Assembly: GCF_003576645.1 (NCBI RefSeq)
Contig: NC_044930.1
Coordinates: forward strand, 20,183,400 to 20,247,399
Source of the DNA: Ipomoea triloba
Taxonomy: Eukaryota > Streptophyta > Magnoliopsida > Solanales > Convolvulaceae
DNA: 64,000 nucleotides
Reading direction: 5' to 3'
In this document: in pieces, positions 56,795 through 64,000 of the stretch
Position numbering within the stretch: the stretch's first letter is position 1
Layout: the number at the start of each line of letters is the position of its first letter
Position numbers and translations under genes: made by a program
The notes under the pieces: generated by a model
What the model was told of the DNA's origin: nothing
What the model saw: only the letters and a program-made list of their open reading frames with translations
Database searches by the model: none

Positions 56795-57127
56795 NNNNNN
56801 NNNNNNNNNNNNNNNNNNNNNNNNNNNNNNNNNNNNNNNNNNNNNNNNNNNNNNNNNNNNNNNNNNNNNNNNNNNNNNNNNNNNNNNNNNNNNNNNNNNN
56901 NNNNNNNNNNNNNNNNNNNNNNNNNNNNNNNNNNNNNNNNNNNNNNNNNNNNNNNNNNNNNNNNNNNNNNNNNNNNNNNNNNNNNNNNNNNNNNNNNNNN
57001 NNNNNNNNNNNNNNNNNNNNNNNNNNNNNNNNNNNNNNNNNNNNNNNNNNNNNNNNNNNNNNNNNNNNNNNNNNNNNNNNNNNNNNNNNNNNNNNNNNNN
57101 NNNNNNNNNNNNNNNNNNNNNNNNNNN
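56795..57127. other. Assembly gap (333 N)
   Basis: Runs of N inside the SIRE env-like region. Confidence 0.99.
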
Positions 57128-57129
57128 CA

Positions 57130-57245
57130 TGAGTTTAAGGATCTTCCCCCTGAGTGATTGATCCCTAAACCTCCTTATTCCTCCGTCTTGATCTGGTTAA
57201 GGATCTTCCCCCTGAGTGATTGATTCCTAACCCTCCTTATTCCTC
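57130..57245. repeat. Two tandem copies of a ~60-bp repeat
   Basis: Unit with AAGGATCTTCCCCCTGAGTG and CCTCCTTATTCCTCCGT, next to the N gap. Confidence 0.8.
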
Positions 57246-57580
57246 CGTTCAGAGATATCAGTTTGTTATCTTTCGAAGTGACCTCTCGAACTACCCTTCT
57301 TCGAGATATAACGTATATAGACAAACTGATCGAGCATCTCTCGAACTACCTTTCGAACACAGATTGCAAGAAGAACAAGTTTGATTCATCTAAAAGATAT
57401 CACTTGGAACATATCCTTAAGTTCATTTAGTGATTTCCAGATACATTACATATGAATCAATATCCTATTAGATTCCCTAGAAACTTTTGTTTGGCCTTGG
57501 TCAGCCTAATAGGAATCTATCGTTAAAGCAGGAACCAGCCATCTAAAGTCCTATTTCTCTAATAACAGAACTAGGGGTGG
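57246..57580. other. Non-coding stretch in the SIRE element
   Basis: No open frame of note. Several CTCTCGAAC phrases typical of this element. Confidence 0.4.
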
Positions 57581-58079
57581 CTATTCCCTTTCTTGTTCTT
57601 CTCTCCGGAGCTGCTTACTGTAGTTGGGAGTGACCATCTTCATCGCTAATCCTCTTAAGGTCTTTAGATTAGGTATGATCACCCCTTTGACTGCTGCTGA
57701 CCTCAGAAAGTCCCATCTAGTCTTCCTCTCCATTTCCCTTGGTTCTCCATTTGGTTGAGGAAGGCTCTTTTCCATTTCCCTTGGTTCTCCATTTGGTTGA
57801 GGAAGGCTCTTTTCCAGAATGTACAGCAGTAGGAGTCCCACTTATACGGGACTCTTCTCCTGACTCCAGTATCCCATCGTTGTGGATCTCCTCGTATTTG
57901 GGGATCCATTCACCTTGGATGGGAATAGGATTCTTGCTTGGATTATCAGGAAGCTCCGCAATCTGTTCACCCTTCGTTGATTCTGGATAGTTCTCTCCTT
58001 GAAAGTCTTTGGACTTGACTGCCGGTTTCTTTCCTCTATAAAAGAATGGAACATCATCTTTTCCTTTCTTTTTCTCCAT
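57581..58079 (-). pseudogene. SIRE env-like ORF, N-terminal part, frameshifted
   Basis: Starts MEKKKGKDDVPFFYRGKKPA at 58079. The segment contains a perfect tandem duplication of a 36-bp unit (KEPSSTKWRTKG occurs twice). The frame is then lost, and TRWDFLRSAAVKGVIIPN is read in a second frame (57581-57841). Lies directly downstream of pol, where this lineage's extra ORF begins. Confidence 0.6.
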
Positions 58080-58279
58080 GGGAAGTTGATGATATGAACT
58101 TTTGAAAGAAACCCTCTTATTTATAGCCCAATAAGGTTACCACTGTTGAGTCACTGGATGCGATATGAATGACCATTCAATGCTTGTGTAACTCCAAAGC
58201 TGCCATAAAGTTGATGAAACCGCTCCTCACATGCGAAACAGTTCATGGCACTAAATACAAGAAGATAAGATTTGACCAT

Positions 58280-60923
58280 TCATCCCAATTCTATCATTCC
58301 CAATTCTAACCTTAGTTGAGAGAATCTGTTCTCACTTAATGCTTTTGTGAAAATATCTGCAAGTTGCTCCTCCTTCGCAACATATTCCAAAGTTATGTCC
58401 TTTTTCTCAACATGGTCTCGGATGAAGTGATATTTGATATCAATGTGTTTCGTCCTTGAATGTAATACTGGATTATAAGTGATAGCTATTGCGCTGGTGT
58501 TGTCACACATAATCTTAACCTCTTTACATTCAACACCATAATCCAGTAATTGTTGCTTCATCCATAAAACCTGAGCACAGCAACTTCCAGCTGCTACATA
58601 TTCTGCCTCAGCGGTGCTTGTAGCTATCGAATGCTGTTTCTTGCTAAACCATGAGACAAGTCTTCCACCTAGAAACTGACATGTCCCTGATGTGCTCTTT
58701 CGATCTATTTTACAACCGGCAAAGTCCGCATCTGAATAACCCATAAGTTCGAAAGATCCACCTCTCGAATACCAAAGTCCAACACTTTGCGTACCTTTGA
58801 GATATCTAAGGATCTTTTTAGATGCATTTAAGTGACTTTCCTTAGGACTTGCCTGAAATCTAGCACATACACCTACTGCAAAGGATATATCTGGTCTACT
58901 AGCAGTTAAATAGAGAAGAGATCCGATGATACCTCGATATGTAGTTTGATCGACCTCTCGACCTTCACTGTCGACATCGATACGTAGAGAGGTTCCCATG
59001 GGTACTTTGACTGAGGATTTCCCTTCTATATTGTATTTTCTGAGCAGATCCTTGGTGTATTTCTCCTGATTGATGAAGATGCCTTCCTTAAGCTGTCTCA
59101 CTTGTAATCCAAGGAAGTAGTTTAGTTCTCCCATCATGCTCATCTCGAACTTCCCTTTCATCAACCTGGAGAACTTCTCGCACAAGTCTGGATTGGTGCT
59201 TCCAAAAATGATATCGTCCACATAGATTTGCACCAATAAGATGTGATCCCCATCCTTAATTCTAAACAATGTTTTGTCCACTAGGCCTTTGGTGAACCCA
59301 CACTGAAGTAGAAAAGAGGATAAGGTATCATACCAAGCTCTCGGAGCTTGTTTTAAGCCGTAAAGTGCCTTCTTTAATTTGTATACTTTGTCAGCTCCCA
59401 CGTCCTTCAAGAAACCCGGAGGTTGTTCAACGTACACCTCTTCTTCGAGAAGTCCGTTCAGAAAAGCGCTCTTGACATCCATTTGATATATCTTAAAGTC
59501 TTTGAAGGCGGCATATGCGAGAAAGATGCGTATGGCTTCGAGACGTGCCACTGGAGCGAAGGTTTCATCAAAATCTATTCCTTCCTCCTGACAATAGCCT
59601 TTGGCAACAAGTCTGGCCTTGTTCCTAACAATAACTCCATCCTCATTCATCTTGTTTCTGAAAACCCACTTTGTACCAATGACATTCTGATGATGAGGTC
59701 TCGGAACTAGTTCCCAAACATCGTTCCGTTCAAACTGATGAAGTTCATCTTGCATGGCTTGCACCCAATCTGGATCACATAGAGCCTCATCGATCACCTT
59801 AGGCTCTATTTGAGATAGAAAGCAAGCAAACATGCTTTCTCTGTATGCTGATCTGGTTCGAACTCTGTCACGTACATCTCCAATCACTTGATCAGCAGGG
59901 TGACTTCTCAGCCATCTTAGGTCGGGTTGTGGCTCCTCAGTTGATACCTCCGTTGTAGGTTGAGATGTGGGATGAACATCTATGAACTGGATTGGATCAA
60001 CTGAGTCAGGAGCTTTCTTCTTTGTAGACTCTTCATCATCTGATTCTGACTGGAGTTCCGCTACGTCTCGAACTATCGACTGCTTGTCTTCGAGAGGTAA
60101 GTTTGATCTCTCGATAGACTCTGGCTGATCTTCCTCAGCTGCTTCCGTTGTCTTTGACGGTTGATCTGTCGATGCCCTTTCATCAAAGGTAACATGTATG
60201 GACTCTTCAACCACCAAACTCCGCTTGTTGAAGACTCTGAATGCTTTGCTTGTCGATGAGTATCCCAGAAATACTCCATCATCTGCCTTTTCTTCAAAAG
60301 TTCTTAGTTGAGCCTTCCCATTGTTGTGGATATAGCATTTGCACCCGAATGTGTGGAAGTGGCTTACATTCGGTTTTCTTCCATTCCACAACTCATATGG
60401 AGTCTTTCCAACTCCTTTCACGATCAAGGACCGATTTTGGGTATAGCACGCTGTGTTGATTGCTTCTGCCCAAAATCCTTGTGATATGTTGGCTTGCGAG
60501 AGCATGGTCCTTGCGGCTTCTTTGAGAGTTCTGTTTCTTCTTTCAGCAATTCCGTTCTGTTGAGGTGTTCGAGCAACTGACAGTTGATGATGAATCCCGT
60601 TCTCGTTGCAGTAGCTCTCGATTACTTGATTAACAAACTCTCCACCTTGATCTGACCGAATCTTTAGTATCGAGACATCCTTTTCAACTTGAACTTGCTT
60701 CAAAAGATTTGGCAGGGCAACTTTTGTCTCGCTTTTCTTGGTTAAGAACACGGTCCATGTGAATCTTGTGTAGTCATCTACTACCACAAGAGTATACTTC
60801 TTTCCCTTCATGCTGGGTGGATCTACTGGACCAAATAAGTCCATGTGAAGAAGGCTTAATGGTCTAGTGGATGATGTCTCGGCTTTGCTCTTGAAAGAAG
60901 ATTTGATCTGTTTGCAACGTTGA
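58280..60923 (-). CDS. SIRE pol: integrase, reverse transcriptase, RNase H
   Basis: An uninterrupted minus-strand frame of about 880 residues after the N at 60924. Integrase: [24 protein letters not shown] and [16 protein letters not shown], giving the D,D-35-E core; then [20 protein letters not shown] in the C-terminal part. [54 protein letters not shown] and the catalytic [11 protein letters not shown]. RNase [21 protein letters not shown] and [13 protein letters not shown]. It ends with LELGMIELG. Together with protease (at 61290-61345) this is one polyprotein. The 5' end is lost in the gap and the joint. RT and RNase H look intact, so the copy is fairly young apart from the assembly damage. 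Confidence 0.92.
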
Positions 60924-60924
60924 N

Positions 60925-61100
60925 TGATCGACCTCTCGACCTTCACTGTCGACATCGATACGTAGAGAGGTTCCCATGGGTACTTTGACTGAGGATTTCC
61001 CTTCTATATTGTATTTTCTGAGCAGATCTTTGGTGTATTTCTCCTGATTGATGAAGATACCTTCCTTAAGCTGTCTCACTTGTAATCCAAGGAAGTAGTT
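60925..61100 (-). repeat. Misplaced duplicate of an RT segment after a single N
   Basis: Matches 58947-59122 (offset 1978) with two differences seen. It is RT coding sequence ([15 protein letters not shown] region) sitting between integrase and protease, where it does not belong, and is bounded by N60924 on one side and a 189-N gap on the other. Assembly artefact is the simplest reading. Confidence 0.9.
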
Positions 61101-61289
61101 NNNNNNNNNNNNNNNNNNNNNNNNNNNNNNNNNNNNNNNNNNNNNNNNNNNNNNNNNNNNNNNNNNNNNNNNNNNNNNNNNNNNNNNNNNNNNNNNNNNN
61201 NNNNNNNNNNNNNNNNNNNNNNNNNNNNNNNNNNNNNNNNNNNNNNNNNNNNNNNNNNNNNNNNNNNNNNNNNNNNNNNNNNNNNNNNN
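61101..61289. other. Assembly gap (189 N)
   Basis: Covers most of the protease and the protease-integrase junction of the SIRE element. Confidence 0.99.
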
Positions 61290-61345
61290 GTCATATGTCT
61301 CGAACATCCACTGTCAATGAACCACACGTCCCTGGTGTCCTGCAA
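61290..61345 (-). CDS. SIRE protease, N-terminal fragment
   Basis: Minus strand MQDTRDVWFIDSGCSRHM, with the aspartic protease DSG motif. The remainder is in the gap. Confidence 0.75.
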
Positions 61346-61407
61346 GGAAATTAAGCAAGTTTAGGTACCCAAACTTTGGGTCCTGGTGGGTTAGTGAGTT
61401 TAGGCAT

Positions 61408-63663
61408 CTATTTATACCTTGTTCCCATTATTCCAGGCCTAGGCGCAATGTAGCCATTGTACGTTTGATAATCATAAGGAATGCTAGCAAATGTTTTGGG
61501 CCTCTTTGGTGCATAAATCAACTTAGGTATAGACTTTTCGATCGGCTTATGCACCATGCCTTTCATACGCTGTTTGGTCATGTGAAATTGCTGAAAGTGA
61601 GGTTTCTTCCAGAAATTGTGATTCGATGACCAATTCTCACTAGATGGATAGAGTCTACCTTTCTCCATCCGTGAGTTCCTAACTATGTGGATCTCAGACC
61701 TTCCATATTTGCCTTGAGGCGCATTATATGGAATGTAGCTCTTTTTGTACTTGGAATGGCCTTGCGAGAGATAGCGAGGTGATCTCTCGATATTGTTTAC
61801 CCGGCCATTCTTCGTAGCTTTCCTATACTTTCCATTGCTGGTGTATAGGGACGGTTTATGAATAGCTACTCTGGTCTTTTCTGTTGGTCCTTTATGACCT
61901 TTATTTAGTTTGGGTTGAGATCCTCCATTTCTTGAAGTTCCCAAACCATTGGTCTGCTTATCTCTCGAGAGACTGTTCCGACGAAACCCGAGACCGGTTC
62001 TGTCATTTGCTGGTCTGTGATCATCCACCATTTTCTCCATAGCTTTGGAGGAATTAGTGTATGATGCTATGACCTTTCTAAGATTAAGCTCTCTGGTCTC
62101 TCGAGCTTTGCACTCTTCAGTCAGTAGGATTATTTTAGCTTCTAACTCACTTGCTTTGAGAGTTAGCTCTAAATTCTCTTTCGAGACGTTCTTAAGCATA
62201 TCTCTTTCAGCGGTTAGCTTGCTGTTTTCTTCCCTGATTTTGGCATGAGTGCTGTTAGCGACTGCGAGATCCCTTTTAAATGTTTCAAGCATCTCAAAGG
62301 GATCTTCATCGCTTCTGAAAGAAGAACAACGAGAGGTAGAAGTAGAGCAGCGAGATGTGGAAGTAGAGGTTACCTCATTGTCAATGGCCATTAGGCATTG
62401 ATTTTCTTCTTCCTCGGTGTATAAGCAGATGAGTCCCCTCTCATCTTCTGAGCTGCTGCTGCTTTCACTGGAGCTCGACGTCTCGGACTCCTCGATTGTT
62501 CTCTCGAGTTCCTCAGCAACAAGCGCCTTTCTGCGCAAATGTTTCTTTGTATCTCCCTTGAAGCCACTTTGTGCTGGCTTCTCTTTGGATTCCTCCTTTC
62601 TCCTGGAGTCCCTGCCTTCTTGGCCTTGATACTTGCTTACCTTAGGGTAAGGACAGTCAGCCTTGAAGTGCCCCGGTCTCCTGCAGTTGTAGCATAGACC
62701 TTGATCTTCTTCCTCCATTCTTCTGGATGTGTATCTCTCATTTTTCCTTCTTGAGGAGGAAGGTGAACTTGTATTGCTTTCTGGTGTCTTCTTCATGAAC
62801 TTCCTGAATTTTCTTATGAAGAAAGCAAACTGTTCGTCAGATAAAAAATAAGTGGGATTAGGATCTGACCTTGAGGAGGTGGTTGGTTGGTCCGCAACCA
62901 GTGCCACATTCTGTCTGTCCACCACGTCCTCATCTCTCGGAAACATCTCAAATTCGAAGGCTTTGAGATCTCTAAATAGTTGGTCGGTTGTGGTGTTCTT
63001 CAAATCCCTGTGATCACGCATTGTGATCACCTTCATTTCTCACTCCTTGGTAAGGCCTCGTAAGACCTTCAGGTTTAGCTCCTTTTGTGGAATCTCCTTC
63101 TCGAGATCACTGATCTCTATTGATAACTTCATGAAACGAGATTCCATGCTGTCGATGCTTTCCCCTTGCTTCATCTTGAAGTCCTCGAACTTCTTCATGG
63201 CCACGGTGAGCTTGTTCTCCTTTTCCTGTTCGTCACCTTCACCAATTAACATCAAAGTATCCCATACCTCTTTCGCCGTTTTGCACTTTCTTACTTTTGG
63301 GAAGATGGTTTCGTCTATAGCTCTGAAGAGAATATCCTTGGCAATGTTGTCCAGGTTGTTTCTCTTCCTATCATCACTTGTCCATTCTTCCCTAGGTTTG
63401 GGGATATACTTTGGTGTATCCCTGGTTTGCTCAGCAGCCGTGTTTACCATCATGATCTTGACTGGTCCAGATGTTATAACTTCGGCCATCTCATCATGGA
63501 GGGCTGATAGATACGCAAGCATGCGTGTTTTCCAGTCATCGAACCTGCTAAGATCAAAGAGAAGATGTCTCGACAACATGCTATCCATATTAGAAAAATT
63601 ATCTCGTGCTTTGAAAACTTTTAAAGGATTTTTCAAAGAAGGATCTCTAGGCAATATAAACAA
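61408..63663 (-). pseudogene. SIRE gag with one in-frame stop
   Basis: The first part (63040-63663, 207 residues) holds the gag core: FDDWKTRMLAYLSALHDEMA, RAIDETIFPKVRKCKTAKEV, MKKFEDFKMKQGESIDSMES. A TGA at 63042-63040 interrupts it; the same frame resumes at once and runs to 61408 (542 residues from Met at 63036). The second part has one CCHC zinc knuckle, CYNCRRPGHFKADC, about 115 residues after that Met. A Ser/Glu-rich linker and a coiled coil follow (EENSKLTAERDMLKNVSKEN), then a basic C-terminal region. The position of the stop fits the conserved Trp seen in related gag proteins (KEW or KSW), i.e. a G-to-A change. Confidence 0.88.
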
Positions 63664-63684
63664 AGGTTTATATCGATCAGAGAA

Positions 63685-63701
63685 CTTGCTCTGATACCAA
63701 T
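63685..63701 (-). other. Primer binding site (initiator Met tRNA)
   Basis: Minus strand TTGGTATCAGAGCAAG next to the 5' LTR start at 63702. Confidence 0.88.
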
Positions 63702-64000
63702 TGTTGGTCCCAAGGGGATGGGGTACAAGTCTAGAGGGGGGGGGGGATAGACTTGTATAAGATTTTGCAAATCTTTTCGACCTCTCGTGTGTATTGAACT
63801 TAGGATGTTTAGGTTCGATACCTCACGAGGTGAAGACAAAGTTTTATGCGCAGCGGAAATGTTATCCCCTTTTAGTTAGCACGAGTTTGAGTTAGTTCGA
63901 GGGGTGTGTTTATATGTAGTGCAATCGAGAGGTTAGCGAGAGATAAAAGCAGTAAGTAAATGCAAGAGAGATTTTTAAGTGGTTCGGCCAACCCGCCTAC
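63702..64000 (-). repeat. 5' LTR of the SIRE-type element (partial)
   Basis: Begins TGTTGGTCCCAAGGGG and runs beyond the window. Very close to 52067-52366. Confidence 0.92.

Larger units (their letters stand above)
52067..64000 (-). mobile_element. SIRE/Maximus-type Copia retrotransposon, minus strand (runs off the window)
   Basis: 3' LTR at 52067-53665 and start of the 5' LTR at 63702. Primer site TTGGTATCAGAGCAAG (complement of about 63685-63700) and polypurine tract AAAAAGGGGGAAAT (complement of 53666-53679). Order on the minus strand is gag, PR, IN, RT, RNase H, then a long env-like ORF, the layout that defines the SIRE lineage. Two N gaps and two single-N joints interrupt it. Copy-specific damage includes a nonsense codon in gag and frameshifts in the env-like region. 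Confidence 0.93.

Noticed and set aside
63023..63694. 223-residue plus-strand hydrophobic ORF
   Set aside because: Antisense shadow of the SIRE gag.

Overview
The window is nuclear DNA from a flowering plant, most likely a eudicot. It has intron-containing host genes with plant-specific relatives (a GOS11-type Golgi SNARE, a Q-type C2H2 zinc-finger repressor with an EAR motif, a mitochondrial MAM33/p32 protein). These sit in AT-rich intergenic DNA full of plant LTR retrotransposons, MITEs, a LINE remnant and microsatellites. The sequence alone does not fix the species; an asterid is possible but not shown. It is a draft assembly, with three N gaps (6827-6871, 56795-57127, 61101-61289) and three single-N joints (17826, 55934, 60924). 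Each single-N joint is followed by sequence that repeats DNA found elsewhere in the window.

Layout. 1-1647: 3' part of a probable Ty3/gypsy (Tat-like) element carrying a compact antisense gene with its own TATA box, then the 3' LTR. 1650-2236: LINE 3' end with an RNase H domain. 2747-6473: GOS11, five exons, plus strand. 6474-12478: intergenic, with tandem repeats and two TA-embedded MITE-like elements. 12479-23098: a nested stack in which a MULE-type MITE is split by a gag-less Copia element (12818-22498, minus), whose RT is in turn split by several LTR-type insertions. 23100-31887: intergenic, with a hAT MITE and gypsy remnants. 31888-32685: single-exon C2H2 zinc-finger gene. 34520-38552: MAM33-family gene, minus strand, three exons, with a gypsy 5' LTR/gag remnant in its 3.2 kb first intron. 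38862-39259: MULE MITE with a perfect 9-bp target duplication. 39572-44447: nearly complete but stop-ridden Copia element, plus strand. 47250-49798: decayed RPA1-like gene, minus strand, with a MULE MITE in an intron, possibly inside a Helitron. 50523-51578: a tandem duplication in which one copy carries a hAT MITE and the other preserves the empty site. 52067 to the window end: a SIRE/Maximus-type Copia element, minus strand, with 3' LTR, env-like ORF, pol, gag, PBS and the start of the 5' LTR.

Only three host genes look intact (GOS11, the zinc-finger gene, MAM33); they are functionally unrelated and do not form a cluster. Most of the rest is mobile DNA at different stages of decay. The more unusual points are the antisense transcription units in the gypsy element at the left edge, the precisely dated nesting at 12479-23098, the in-window empty site for the hAT MITE, and the assembly-derived false duplications, which anyone reading the annotation should know about. 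I did not find a convincing new biological system.
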